64,000 nucleotides of DNA from Thalassobacillus pellis (GTDB lineage: Bacteria; Bacillota; Bacilli; Bacillales; Halobacillaceae), in contig NZ_JAFBDO010000005.1 of NCBI RefSeq assembly GCF_016908295.1, forward strand, positions 124,001 through 188,000. Reading direction: 5' to 3'. Positions within the stretch are counted from its first letter, which is position 1. Each line of letters opens with the position of its first letter. Positions 1 to 8,363 of the stretch are shown one piece after another. The notes under the pieces are model-generated. The model was given only the letters and a program-made list of their open reading frames with translations. It was not told the DNA's origin and searched no databases. The position numbers and the translations under genes were made by a program.

Positions 1-66
1 GCTGACTACAAGGAAGGCGTACAGGCATTTTTAGAAAAAAGGAAACCGCAGTTCAGCGGGAAGTAG
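1..66 (+). CDS. Enoyl-CoA hydratase/isomerase, C-terminal end only
   Basis: The window opens inside a reading frame that ends with a TAG at 64-66. The last 21 residues include FLEKRKPQFSGK, the usual tail of crotonase-family enoyl-CoA hydratases (a Lys/Arg-rich segment with 'KRKPxFxG' before the stop). The rest lies outside the window. It sits 96 bp upstream of the aldehyde dehydrogenase and probably belongs to the same catabolic operon (paaF/paaG-like by context). The family call rests on a short tail, so the exact substrate is open. Confidence 0.6.
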   Translation, partial: ADYKEGVQAFLEKRKPQFSGK

Positions 67-162
67 GACAAGTCGATTGGCTGGTATGGAACGATTCAAA
101 TTTTTAGATTTATAGCAGCCACCAAGCATCCTGCTTTTAATTATTAAAAAGGAGTGGAGAGA

Positions 163-1680
163 ATGGCACAAGTAAAAGAACAGAAGTTAGAACAATTGGA
201 CATGAAGCGGGAGATGTATCATATGATCATCAATGGCGAACGTGTCGAAGGTTCGAATGGAGAAACGTTGACGGTCCACAATCCTGCTACAGGAGAGCCT
301 ATAGCAAAGGTTGCCAAGGCATCGATCGAAGACGTCGACCGTGCAGTAGAAGCAGCTCGAAACGCTTTTGATTATGGGAAATGGAAGCGCTATCCCATCA
401 ATAAGCGTTCCCGTGTCCTGAACAAAATCGCTTCTATCATGCGTTCCCGTTTCAATGAAATTGTGGAATTGGAAATTCTTGATTCTGGTAAAACGATGGC
501 TGCTGCTCAAGGACAAGTCATGCAGGCGATTGAGGACTTCGAATTTTATGCAGGAGCAATTGTAGGCCACCGTGGAACAGTCAACAATATGCCTGGTGCC
601 TTCCATAATTACACAGAAAAAGAGCCAGTAGGCGTGTGTGCGCAGATCATTCCATGGAACTATCCGTTGATGATGGCAGCATGGAAAGTTGCCCCGGCAA
701 TAGCATCCGGGTGCTCTGTTGTCGTGAAGCCAGCCTCACTGACTCCATTGACAGCGATCATTCTCGGTGAAATCTGCATAGAAGCAGGACTTCCGGAAGG
801 CGTCGTTAATATTGTACCGGGCTCCGGTTCTGAAGCCGGGAATCACCTCGTAGAACATCCAGGCGTCGACAAGGTTGCTTTTACCGGCTCGACTCCAATC
901 GGTAAAGATATTATGGCAAAAGCATCGCAGACTCTGAAGCGTGTCACGCTGGAGCTTGGAGGTAAATCACCAAGCATCGTATTCGATGATACCGATATTG
1001 ATGCAGCAGTCGATGGCTCACTCTTTGGAATTTTCTATAACACTGGCCAATCCTGTGAAGCTCGTTCCCGTTTATATGTGCATGAAGATATCTATGATGA
1101 ATTCATGGAAAAGTTCGTCGCAAAAACGAAAAAGCTGAAGCTCGGCAATCCTTTCGAAAAGGATACTCACCTTGGAGCAATCATCAGTAAACAGCAAGTG
1201 GATGTCATCGACAGTTATGTCAAATCCGCTGTAGATGATGGAGCTGCTGTCCTGACTGGAGGTAAGCCTGCCGAAGTGGAAGGGTATGAAGACGGCCACT
1301 GGTATGAGCCGACAATTATCGCTGATGTTACCCATGAGATGAAAGCTGTGCAGGAAGAAATTTTTGGACCTGTGGTCGTTGTCATGAAGTTCAGTGATGA
1401 AAAAGAAGTCATCAAGCTCGCTAATGACAGTGAATATGGACTTGGCTCTGCCGTATGGACGAAGGACCACGGCCGTGCGACGAGAGTCGCTAACCAGATC
1501 CAGGCTGGAATCGTCATGGTAAACTGCCCATTTTCCGCATTCCCTGGCACACCTTTTGGAGGCTATAAACAATCAGGCTTTGGCCGTGAACTATGTATAG
1601 AAACACTGGACCTATATACAGAAACGAAAAGCATCATTTCCTATTACGGAAGTAAGCCGATCAACCCACTCGGCGTATAA
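163..1680 (+). CDS. NAD-dependent aldehyde dehydrogenase
   Basis: Aldehyde dehydrogenase of about 505 residues, the normal length for the betaine/phenylacetaldehyde dehydrogenase type; it oxidises an aldehyde to the acid with NAD(P). Visible motifs are IIPWNYP with the conserved Asn (about residue 166), FTGSTPIGK, the general-base Glu in LELGGKSP (about 264) and the catalytic Cys in NTGQSCEAR (about 298). ATG 163 is preferred over an in-frame GTG at 154, since AAAGGAG at 148-154 sits 8 nt upstream of the ATG. It lies between two enoyl-CoA hydratase genes and a 3-hydroxyacyl-CoA dehydrogenase/thiolase pair, so it could be the stand-alone semialdehyde dehydrogenase of a phenylacetate pathway (the PaaZ dehydrogenase step) or a phenylacetaldehyde dehydrogenase. 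The substrate cannot be read from sequence. Confidence 0.85.
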   Translation: MAQVKEQKLEQLDMKREMYHMIINGERVEGSNGETLTVHNPATGEPIAKVAKASIEDVDRAVEAARNAFDYGKWKRYPINKRSRVLNKIASIMRSRFNEIVELEILDSGKTMAAAQGQVMQAIEDFEFYAGAIVGHRGTVNNMPGAFHNYTEKEPVGVCAQIIPWNYPLMMAAWKVAPAIASGCSVVVKPASLTPLTAIILGEICIEAGLPEGVVNIVPGSGSEAGNHLVEHPGVDKVAFTGSTPIGKDIMAKASQTLKRVTLELGGKSPSIVFDDTDIDAAVDGSLFGIFYNTGQSCEARSRLYVHEDIYDEFMEKFVAKTKKLKLGNPFEKDTHLGAIISKQQVDVIDSYVKSAVDDGAAVLTGGKPAEVEGYEDGHWYEPTIIADVTHEMKAVQEEIFGPVVVVMKFSDEKEVIKLANDSEYGLGSAVWTKDHGRATRVANQIQAGIVMVNCPFSAFPGTPFGGYKQSGFGRELCIETLDLYTETKSIISYYGSKPINPLGV

Positions 1681-1695
1681 ATGCGTGTAGGCTGC

Positions 1696-1718
1696 AGGCT
1701 GTCTCAAAGAGGCAGCCT
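1696..1718 (+). terminator. Stem-loop after the aldehyde dehydrogenase gene
   Basis: AGGCTGTCTC and GAGGCAGCCT form a 10-bp stem (one G-T pair) with an AAA loop, 16 bp after the stop codon. The following bases are pyrimidine-rich but not a clean T run, so it may only weaken transcription into the gene at 1876. The same AGGCTG...CAGCCT sequence recurs in the strong terminator at 19615. Confidence 0.5.
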
Positions 1719-1875
1719 TCGCCTTTCCTGTTTTAGCCGGACCGTGATTAGAGCTTCCCGGGAGACACTTGTTGCGACAGAGAGTCTTGCAGCTTTCACT
1801 AGGGAAGCGTGTCATCCTGAGGGTGTTACATTCAACCTTTATTAAAGATATTAAACAGATCAGGAGGTTGTCACC

Positions 1876-2742
1876 GTGATTAAAAAAATCGTAGTGGTAG
1901 GTTCTGGTGTGATGGGCAGAGGAATCGCCTATGTCAGTGCCGTCGGCGGATTTAGAACTGTACTCGTGGATATCAGTGAGGAACAGCTGACAAACGCCCT
2001 ATCAGAACTTGAAAAAGTTTTTCAAAAAGGAATCGAAAAAGGTAAAATCAGCGCCGCGCAGCAAGAGGAAGCAAAGGGGCTTCTAAGCTATAGTACAGAA
2101 TTAGCTGATGCTGTCATTGATGCAGACCTTGTTATAGAAGCTGTTCCTGAGAAAAAGGAAATCAAACAGCAGGTATTTGAAACCATAGCACAGCACGCAA
2201 ATGAATCGTGTTTTTTTGCCACTAATACATCGACGATGAGTCCGACAGAAATTGGCTCTTACACAAACCGTCCAGAAAGACTGATTGCCATGCATTTTTT
2301 CAACCCTGTCTACAAGATGCCCCTCGTAGAAATCGTGAGAGGTTTGGAAACCAGTGACGAAACGGCTGAAGTGGTTAGCAATGCAGCCCGTCAGATGGGG
2401 AAAGAAACAGTCGTCGTCAACGAATTTCCCGGTTTTGTGACGAGCAGGATCAGCACCCTTGTCGGCAATGAAGCCTTCTATATGCTGCAAGAGGGCGTGG
2501 GCACACCGGAGGAAATCGATAAGGCAATTAAGCTGGGACTGAACTACCCGATGGGTCCATTTGAGTTAGTAGATATGGTCGGTCTTGATGTCCGTTTGAA
2601 CAACTTGAAATACCTTCATGAAAAGCTGGGGGAAAAATACCGTCCCGCTCCATTGCTTGAACAGTATGTAAAGGCAGGAAGGCTCGGCCGGAAAACAGGC
2701 CGTGGTGTCTATGATTACGGGAAAAAGGAAGTGCTCAAATGA
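1876..2742 (+). CDS. 3-hydroxyacyl-CoA dehydrogenase (Hbd/PaaH type)
   Basis: A 288-residue NAD-dependent 3-hydroxyacyl-CoA dehydrogenase that oxidises (S)-3-hydroxyacyl-CoA to 3-oxoacyl-CoA. The Rossmann motif GSGVMG is at residues 9-14; the catalytic His140 lies in MHFFNPVYKMP with Glu152 following (VEIVRG), and the C-terminal dimerisation domain follows GFVTSR and LGLNYPMGPFELVDMVG. The start is GTG 1876 with AGGAGG at 1862-1867. It overlaps the downstream thiolase by 4 bp (ATGA), so the two are translationally coupled. The length fits single-domain 3-hydroxybutyryl-CoA dehydrogenases and short PaaH proteins. In context it may act on 3-hydroxyadipyl-CoA of the phenylacetate pathway, but ordinary fatty acid oxidation is also possible. 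Confidence 0.88.
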   Translation: MIKKIVVVGSGVMGRGIAYVSAVGGFRTVLVDISEEQLTNALSELEKVFQKGIEKGKISAAQQEEAKGLLSYSTELADAVIDADLVIEAVPEKKEIKQQVFETIAQHANESCFFATNTSTMSPTEIGSYTNRPERLIAMHFFNPVYKMPLVEIVRGLETSDETAEVVSNAARQMGKETVVVNEFPGFVTSRISTLVGNEAFYMLQEGVGTPEEIDKAIKLGLNYPMGPFELVDMVGLDVRLNNLKYLHEKLGEKYRPAPLLEQYVKAGRLGRKTGRGVYDYGKKEVLK

Positions 2743-3944
2743 GGGAAGTCGTCATCGTTGATGCGCTTAGGACACCGATTGGAAGATACCGTGGAGCATT
2801 AAAACATATCCGTCCCGACGATCTTGGGGCGCTGGTCATCAAAGCCCTTCTTGAACGGAATCCGGCTCTCCCGGCAAGGGATCTTGAGGAAATAGTGCTG
2901 GGGAACGCCAATCAGGCAGGAGAAGACAACCGGAATGTCGCCCGGATGTCAGCGCTCCTTGCCGGTTTGCCTGTCGAGGTTGGCGGTATCACTGTCAATC
3001 GATTGTGTGCCTCTGGTCTTGATGCAGTGAATTATGCTGCCCGAGCAATTTTAGCGGGAGAAGGAGAGGTTTTCATTGCCGGGGGGACAGAAAGTATGAC
3101 CCGTGCCCCATTTGTGATGGGAAAACCAGCTTCCGAGTTCCCGCGTGGTAATCAGGAAATGTTCGATACGACAATTGGCTGGAGGTTTATAAATCAGAAG
3201 TTAGCCGACACGTATGGGACGGACAGTATGCCAAGGACAGCTGAAAATGTTGCTGAACGATATGACATTTCGCGGGAAGCCCAGGATCAATTCGCTCTGG
3301 AGAGCCAGCAAAAGGCAGAAAAAGCAATGGAAACAAACCGCTTCCGCGAGGAGCTAGTTCCAGTAACCTATCACGACCGTAAAGGAAATGAAGTAATGGT
3401 GAAAAAAGATGAACATCCGAGGCCAAATACGGACCTGGAAAAACTAGCAAAGCTTCGTCCGATATTTGAAGGAGGAACCATTACTGCAGGAAATGCTTCC
3501 GGAATCAATGATGGAGCTTCAGCACTTCTTTTGATGTCAGCAGAAAAAGCGTACCAGCTTGGGCTGAAACCGATGGCAAAATACATCGTATCCGCATCTG
3601 CCGGTCTGGAACCAGAAGTTATGGGACTAGGACCTATTCATGCTTCCAGGAAAGCATTGAAGCGCGCCAGTCTGACAGCTTCTAAGATGGACTTAATAGA
3701 ATTGAACGAAGCATTCGCCTCCCAATCGCTTGAATGCATCAAACAGTTGGAACTTAATCCCGAAACAGTCAATGTCAACGGCGGCGCGATTGCATTCGGA
3801 CATCCATTAGGAGCGAGTGGAGCGCGGATTCTGACCACTCTCGTCCATGAAATGAAAAAACGGGATGTGCAATATGGCCTCGCTACGATGTGTGTTGGTG
3901 TTGGGCAGGGCGTCGCGACTATTGTTGAAAATGTACAGAATTAA
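2739..3944 (+). CDS. Acetyl-CoA/beta-ketoadipyl-CoA thiolase (PaaJ/PcaF-like)
   Basis: Thiolase II family enzyme of 401 residues that cleaves 3-oxoacyl-CoA with CoA to acetyl-CoA and a shortened acyl-CoA. The nucleophilic Cys90 lies in VNRLCASGLDAV, His355 in IAFGHPLGASGAR and the second active-site Cys385 in TMCVGVGQG. A length of 400-401 residues is typical of beta-ketoadipyl-CoA thiolases, slightly longer than the usual 390-393 of acetoacetyl-CoA thiolases, which supports a PaaJ-like role without proving it. Its ATG overlaps the previous stop codon and a hydratase gene follows 21 bp downstream, giving a compact beta-oxidation module. Confidence 0.88.
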   Translation: MREVVIVDALRTPIGRYRGALKHIRPDDLGALVIKALLERNPALPARDLEEIVLGNANQAGEDNRNVARMSALLAGLPVEVGGITVNRLCASGLDAVNYAARAILAGEGEVFIAGGTESMTRAPFVMGKPASEFPRGNQEMFDTTIGWRFINQKLADTYGTDSMPRTAENVAERYDISREAQDQFALESQQKAEKAMETNRFREELVPVTYHDRKGNEVMVKKDEHPRPNTDLEKLAKLRPIFEGGTITAGNASGINDGASALLLMSAEKAYQLGLKPMAKYIVSASAGLEPEVMGLGPIHASRKALKRASLTASKMDLIELNEAFASQSLECIKQLELNPETVNVNGGAIAFGHPLGASGARILTTLVHEMKKRDVQYGLATMCVGVGQGVATIVENVQN

Positions 3945-3965
3945 TGCTGGAAGGGGAAGTAGCCT

Positions 3966-4742
3966 ATGTCTGTCATTGACTATCATGTAAAAGGTCACAT
4001 TGCTTATATTACTCTCAATAGACCAGCTTCTTTAAATTGTTTTAACTATGAATTGCTCGAAGAACTGGGACAATGGGTAGAAAAAATTCACCTGGATGAT
4101 TCTGTACGAGTTGTCATTTTTACAGGGGCAGGCGAGAAAGCATTTAGCGCAGGAGCGGATTTAAAAGAGCGAAAAACCTTAACCGAGCAGGAAGTCAGGC
4201 GAAACGTCAAAAAAATCGCTGATGTGTTCCATGCTGTTTATCATCTGCCTCAGCCCACAATTGCAGCTGTTAATGGTTACGCATTCGGCGGAGGTTTTGA
4301 ACTGATGCTCGCCTGCGATTTCCGTATTGCAGTAGAAGAAGCTAAAATGGGGCTGACAGAGCTGAGCTGGGCGATCATTCCAGGCGCCGGAGGAACGCAG
4401 CGGCTGCCACGATTAATCGGCGAGGCACGGGCCAAGGAACTGATTTTGACAGCAAGTAAATTTTCAGCAGAAGAAGGGTACATGTATGGACTGTTACATA
4501 AAGTGGTAGAAAGTAAGGAGTTAATCCCCGCATGTGAAGACCTGGCAGGTAAGATACTCCGCCAGGGGCCGATCGCTGTCCAGCAGGCGAAATATGCGAT
4601 TAACCAGGGAATGGGTGTTGACCTGCAGACAGGACTTGCGATTGAAGCTCAGGCTTATGAACGGACGATACCTACCAAAGACCGTGTAGAGGCTTTAACT
4701 GCTTTCTCAGAAAAAAGGGATCCTGATTTCCAGGGAAAATAA
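3966..4742 (+). CDS. Enoyl-CoA hydratase (crotonase family)
   Basis: A 258-residue crotonase-fold protein that hydrates 2-enoyl-CoA to 3-hydroxyacyl-CoA. The oxyanion-hole segments AFSAGADLKE and AFGGGFELMLACD are present, with the two catalytic glutamates Glu112 (GGGFELM) and Glu132 (LTELSWAIIPGAGG). Having both glutamates supports true hydratase activity rather than isomerase only. It follows the thiolase by 21 bp with GGAAGGGGAAG just before ATG 3966 and is the last gene of this operon. It is the second hydratase of the cluster, as expected for paa-type clusters (PaaF and PaaG), though assignment to one or the other is not possible here. Confidence 0.87.
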   Translation: MSVIDYHVKGHIAYITLNRPASLNCFNYELLEELGQWVEKIHLDDSVRVVIFTGAGEKAFSAGADLKERKTLTEQEVRRNVKKIADVFHAVYHLPQPTIAAVNGYAFGGGFELMLACDFRIAVEEAKMGLTELSWAIIPGAGGTQRLPRLIGEARAKELILTASKFSAEEGYMYGLLHKVVESKELIPACEDLAGKILRQGPIAVQQAKYAINQGMGVDLQTGLAIEAQAYERTIPTKDRVEALTAFSEKRDPDFQGK

Positions 4743-4808
4743 ACAACACCACCATAGCTAGTTCTACTTACATGTATTAAAAAAATGAACTGTATTATAT
4801 CAGATATG

Positions 4809-4837
4809 TTGATATATAACAGACTTGACTCTACAAT
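4809..4837 (+). promoter_or_regulatory. Sigma-A promoter of the acyl-CoA ligase gene
   Basis: TTGATA (4809-4814) and TACAAT (4832-4837) are separated by exactly 17 bp, 45 bp upstream of the ligase ATG. This gives the ligase its own promoter separate from the preceding operon. The region 4743-4881 otherwise holds only the cre-like site. Confidence 0.65.
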
Positions 4838-4840
4838 GAT

Positions 4841-4855
4841 TTGTAAGCGTTATTA
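4841..4855 (+). promoter_or_regulatory. cre-like CcpA site downstream of the ligase promoter
   Basis: TTGTAAGCGTTATTA matches the catabolite response element WTGNAANCGNWNNCW at every defined position but one (T for C near the end). It starts about 4 bp after the -10 box, where CcpA binding would block initiation or elongation, as expected for a catabolic gene repressed by preferred sugars. Confidence 0.5.
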
Positions 4856-4881
4856 AATCTGATCAAAGGAGTGCTGATTTA

Positions 4882-6444
4882 ATGCATGTACCGTTAGTAC
4901 TGACAGATTTTCTTGACCGGGCTGTCCAATTATATGGGAAAAAGCCTGCTATCATCGATGATGACCGCGTGTTCACCTATGGGGAGCTGAATGAGCGAGT
5001 TAACCAGCTTTCCAGAGGACTGCAAACTCTTGGGGTGAGCAAAGGGGATAAAGTAGCCTATTTGGCTCCAAACACAACAGAAATGCTGGAAGGTTTTTAT
5101 GGTGCGTTCCAAAATGGCGCAGTCATGACACCTCTAAACACGCGACTTCAGCCCGCCGACTACAAATTCATCCTCACTCATAGCGAAAGTAAGGTCTTAT
5201 TCGTCGATGCGAACTTGTATGCTTTAGTGAAGGATATCCTGCCTGAAGTTCCTCAATTGAGTGAAGTCATTATACATGGGGAGGGTTATGAGGAATGGCT
5301 CGGTTCTTTTTCTTCGGATCCATTTGAGAGGGTTGAACTGGAGGAAGAAGACATAGCTTCCCTGTTATATACCAGTGGGACAACAGGTAACCCAAAAGGC
5401 GTGCTTCTCAGTCACCGTGCTAACTATTTACATGCTTTATCCACCATGCATCATCTACAAATTTCGGACAAAGATACGTTGCTGCATGTTCTCCCTATGT
5501 TCCATGTGAATGGCTGGGGTTCTCCTTTTTATTACACTGCCAATGGAGCGACACAGGTAATGCTCCGCACCACAAACGCTAAAAATATCCTTGAAAAAGT
5601 CAAAAAACACAACGTTTCTATCTTGCATATGGCACCAACAGTATTGAATATGGTTTTGGAAGAATACCAGAGGAATAATCCCCATATGGAACATGACGTT
5701 CGAGTCGTGATAGCAGGATCGGCACCGCCGCCAGCCTTTGTAAGGAAAGTAGAAGAAGACCTGAAATGGAAATTTATTCAGGTCTACGGAATGACGGAAA
5801 TTTCCCCGCTCATAACCACTTCAGAAATCCGTTCACATGAATTAGATAAAACGAAAGAAGAACAATATCAGCTGAAGGCAAAAGCCGGGTATGCCATGAT
5901 AGGGTGCAAAGTACGGGTGGTAGATGAATCAGGAGAGGAAGTCCCTCATGATGGGAAAACAATCGGTGAGATCGCCACGCAAACCAATGGCATGATGGAA
6001 GGGTATTATAAGAACCCGGAAGCGACCAACGAAACGATCCGCGATGGCTGGTTGTATACAGGTGATATGGCCGTTATTGATAATAATGGTTATATTGAAA
6101 TCGTAGACAGAAAAAAAGATGTCATCATCAGTGGTGGTGAAAATATATCTTCTATTGAAGTGGAGGGCGTGCTCTATGAACATCCCGGTATCCTGGAAGC
6201 AGCTGTTGTCGCAATCCCTCATGAAAAATGGGGAGAGGTTCCTCACGCGGTAGTAGTCTTAAGAGAAGAGAATAGTTTATCGGAAGAGGATATAATCTTG
6301 TTTTGCAGGGAAAATCTAGCTCATTACAAAGCTCCGAAAAGTGTTACATTCATCCAGGAACTCCCAAAAACAGCTTCAGGCAAAATACAAAAAGTTGTTA
6401 TCCGCAAAGCGTTCTGGAAGAGTCATAGCCGAATGGTCAACTAG
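4882..6444 (+). CDS. AMP-forming acyl-CoA synthetase/ligase
   Basis: A 520-residue member of the ANL superfamily that activates a carboxylic acid to its CoA thioester through an acyl-adenylate. The P-loop YTSGTTGNPKG is near residues 163-173, YGMTEISPL forms the adenine-contact motif, GWLYTGDMAVID and DRKKDVIISGGENIS form the hinge region, and the C-terminal PKTASGKIQK carries catalytic Lys501. Length and motifs resemble medium/long-chain fatty acid ligases (AlkK/FadD13-like) more than phenylacetate-CoA ligase PaaK (about 430 residues). AAAGGAG precedes ATG 4882. It has its own promoter and cre-like site. It likely supplies acyl-CoA to the neighbouring beta-oxidation enzymes. Confidence 0.85.
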   Translation: MHVPLVLTDFLDRAVQLYGKKPAIIDDDRVFTYGELNERVNQLSRGLQTLGVSKGDKVAYLAPNTTEMLEGFYGAFQNGAVMTPLNTRLQPADYKFILTHSESKVLFVDANLYALVKDILPEVPQLSEVIIHGEGYEEWLGSFSSDPFERVELEEEDIASLLYTSGTTGNPKGVLLSHRANYLHALSTMHHLQISDKDTLLHVLPMFHVNGWGSPFYYTANGATQVMLRTTNAKNILEKVKKHNVSILHMAPTVLNMVLEEYQRNNPHMEHDVRVVIAGSAPPPAFVRKVEEDLKWKFIQVYGMTEISPLITTSEIRSHELDKTKEEQYQLKAKAGYAMIGCKVRVVDESGEEVPHDGKTIGEIATQTNGMMEGYYKNPEATNETIRDGWLYTGDMAVIDNNGYIEIVDRKKDVIISGGENISSIEVEGVLYEHPGILEAAVVAIPHEKWGEVPHAVVVLREENSLSEEDIILFCRENLAHYKAPKSVTFIQELPKTASGKIQKVVIRKAFWKSHSRMVN

Positions 6445-6963
6445 TTGCTGTTAGTCTGGAGCAAACAGACACCGAAAGGAAAGAGGCTGGGACAAAACTG
6501 AATAAATCATTAGAAAAACTCGCATTCACTTGTCCTTTAGTTAATGCGTTTAGTTTTTCTTATACTTGGTACTTTAAAATTTTCACTACGTTGAAAAACT
6601 TCTTTGCAAAATTTTATACTTTCTAAATGTATAAAATAATCCGAACGATTTTATTGAATCAGTTCGGATTATTTGTTTGCCAGGAATGCCATCGCTTCGT
6701 CCAAACACTTCGCTTTCCGCGGGCACAGTCTCAGCTAACCAGGTCAAGAAGGTCGCTTGACCTAGTGAATTACTTATGTATCAGCTTCTTTCTTTGTGTG
6801 CAATCAGTATCATCAGTACTTTCTTCACTTCTATCAGTTAGCTTGTGAGTTCATGGAAGGATGTATGATAGAATATGCGATAAGGAAGCTGAACAAAGAT
6901 TATGTGAGAATTGCAGGGAGACTGATGTGAATCTTACATAAATTCTAGCTGGGAGGCGTTTAT
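6445..6963 (+). repeat. Intergenic region with repeat-like remnants and a stem-loop
   Basis: This 519-bp gap has no credible gene. It starts with GAGGCTGGGACAAAACTG (near 6484), a motif I recall as recurrent between genes of Gram-positive bacteria, then an imperfect inverted pair (AGAAAAACT..CGCATT near 6511 and AATGCG..AGTTTTTCT near 6543). At 6635-6673 a perfect 12-bp stem (AATAATCCGAAC / GTTCGGATTATT) could act as a terminator. At about 6703-6740 CGCTTTCCGCGGGCACAGTC resembles another intergenic repeat common in Bacillaceae. The repeat assignments rest on memory, not on alignment. Confidence 0.4.
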
Positions 6964-7842
6964 GTGACTGAGAATGTAGAACTGAGGGTCGATGCCAGGG
7001 CGACACTGGGGGAGGGGCCGAGCTGGGACGAGGCTAATAGGCTGCTTTATTGGGTCGATATCGAAGGGAAAAAAGTATTTGTATACAATCCTGCAGTAAA
7101 TGAAAATAAAACGATCGAGATGGATCAGATGGTAGGGGCCATAGTGCCGCGAAGTGGAAATGAAGCGGTTATTGCCATGGAGAAAGGTCTCCAGTTTATG
7201 AATACGAAAACAGGTGAGCTTCACCCGATCAGTGACCCGGAAAGCGATATACAGGAAAATCGATTTAACGATGGAAAGTGTGACCCTGAGGGAAGATTTT
7301 GGGCAGGAACGATGAGTTTTGATGCAAAGGAAGGAAACGGTTCCCTTTACTGCCTGGAGACAGACCAGAATATCACGAAGAAAATTGGTAATGTTACTAT
7401 ATCTAACGGGCTTGCCTGGTCTCCTGACAACCGATATATGTACTATATCGATACCCCGACTAGAAAAGTCGACCGCTATGAGTACGACCTGGAGACAGGT
7501 GACATCAATAACCCGGTGACAGTCGTGGAGATTCCGGAAGGGCAGGGAAACCCGGACGGAATGACTATCGATGCAGAAGGCAACTTATGGATCGCCCACT
7601 GGGGAGGGGCAAGGATATCTGTCTGGAACCCTGAAAATGGTGAACTGCAAAAAATCATCCCGGTTCCTGCATTAAATGTGACTTCCTGTGTATTTGGGGG
7701 AGACGAGCTCAATGAACTGTACATCACCACCGCGAGTACTGGGATGACTGAGGAAGACTTAAGAAAATATCCGCACGCTGGCGGTCTCTTTAAGCTGAAA
7801 ACAACAGTAAAAGGCTCACCAACCTATTCTTACAAAGGGTAA
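6964..7842 (+). CDS. SMP-30/gluconolactonase family protein
   Basis: A 292-residue six-bladed beta-propeller of the SMP-30/gluconolaconase/LRE family; members hydrolyse sugar lactones with a divalent metal. The metal ligand Glu17 lies in LGEGPSWDE, with the conserved segments FNDGKCDPEGRFWAGTM, ISNGLAWSPDN and GNPDGMTIDAEGNLWIA carrying the other expected Asn/Asp ligands. The start is GTG 6964 with GGGAGG at 6951-6956; the overlapping ATG at 6962 runs straight into a stop. It stands alone, with no sugar dehydrogenase or transporter next to it, so the lactone substrate is unknown. Confidence 0.82.
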   Translation: MTENVELRVDARATLGEGPSWDEANRLLYWVDIEGKKVFVYNPAVNENKTIEMDQMVGAIVPRSGNEAVIAMEKGLQFMNTKTGELHPISDPESDIQENRFNDGKCDPEGRFWAGTMSFDAKEGNGSLYCLETDQNITKKIGNVTISNGLAWSPDNRYMYYIDTPTRKVDRYEYDLETGDINNPVTVVEIPEGQGNPDGMTIDAEGNLWIAHWGGARISVWNPENGELQKIIPVPALNVTSCVFGGDELNELYITTASTGMTEEDLRKYPHAGGLFKLKTTVKGSPTYSYKG

Positions 7843-7915
7843 GCAAAGACATTTTAACGATTTCGATTGATAAAGGATAGGGCGTTTGGAGTTGTTCCCG
7901 GGAGGGGATGATTTC

Positions 7916-8030
7916 ATGACAACATACCAGGCTTTAACGCTTATTGTTCTCCACGATGGTCATAACGCTGATCGCAGTTGTTGTCGCTATTTTCAGCCAA
8001 AAAAATAGCCCCCTGTCTGCAAATGGGTAA
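7916..8030 (+). pseudogene. Broken holin-like (Hol-Tox type) toxin peptide
   Basis: ATG 7916 begins MTTYQALTLIVL, the typical start of the small hydrophobic holin-like toxins of Bacillaceae, then the frame is lost. A second frame from 7956 continues with MVITLIAVVVAIFSQKN, the expected membrane half and basic tail, ending at TAA 8028-8030. Compared with the intact homologue at 52114-52209, 13 nt instead of 18 separate the conserved halves, so a 5-nt deletion would explain the break. GGGAGGGG at 7900-7907 is a good ribosome site. Family assignment is by recognition of the pattern; no alignment was run. Confidence 0.45.
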
Positions 8031-8045
8031 GGGCTATTTTTTTTT
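8001..8045 (+). terminator. Terminator overlapping the end of the broken toxin gene
   Basis: AAAAATAGCCC (8001-8011) pairs with GGGCTATTTTT (8031-8041), followed by more T residues to 8045. It also has a T run on the opposite strand, so it can end transcripts in both directions. In the locus at 52 kb an equivalent hairpin lies at the toxin 3' end. Confidence 0.65.
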
Positions 8046-8114
8046 GTAGAAAGATAACGCCAATCCCTTATCAGGAATGGGTATCTACTTGACCACAGTT
8101 GGAGCTGTGGTCAT
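8001..8114 (-). ncRNA. Candidate antisense RNA opposite the broken toxin 3' region
   Basis: On the minus strand a perfect TATAAT (8126-8121) lies 17 bp from ATGAAA (8149-8144, 4 of 6 matches to TTGACA), predicting a start near 8114 and an end at the bidirectional hairpin 8001-8041. The transcript would be antisense to the toxin 3' region, as in type I systems such as txpA/RatA. The segment shares a core (CAGTTGG-x-GCTG and TATCTA) with the region downstream of the toxin at 52 kb. This is a prediction from promoter-like sequences only. Confidence 0.3.
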
Positions 8115-8120
8115 TTTTTT
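8091..8120 (+). terminator. Strong rho-independent terminator
   Basis: GACCACAG and CTGTGGTC form a perfect 8-bp stem with loop TTGGAG, followed by A and seven T residues. It would end the toxin-side transcript. From 8121 to 8363 I see only a short inverted repeat TATTATAG-GA-CTATAATA near 8120 and no gene. Confidence 0.7.
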
Positions 8121-8363
8121 ATTATAGGACTATAATACAAAATTTTCATCAAAAATAAACGGGGCGTACACATACTCCATACCATTTATTGAAAACGGGC
8201 AGTGTCCTCTGGTTTTCGAGAGGAAGTTCGGACGTTCGTCTGCGGAAAGGGAAGGGGATTAGCTTCTGCCGGCAAGAAAGAACTTGCAGAAAAACCAGAT
8301 GTTTCTCCACAATCTGCAACCCCAGAAAGGATTTCTGAGGTTGATTTTTCTTTACTGATTCAC

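Noticed and set aside
1072-1572. Long open frame on the minus strand inside the aldehyde dehydrogenase gene
   Set aside because: No ribosome site or family resemblance; the opposite strand encodes a well-conserved enzyme with intact catalytic motifs.
6627-6848. Open frame of 73 codons after the acyl-CoA ligase
   Set aside because: It lies across a stem-loop and repeat-like DNA and has no ribosome site.
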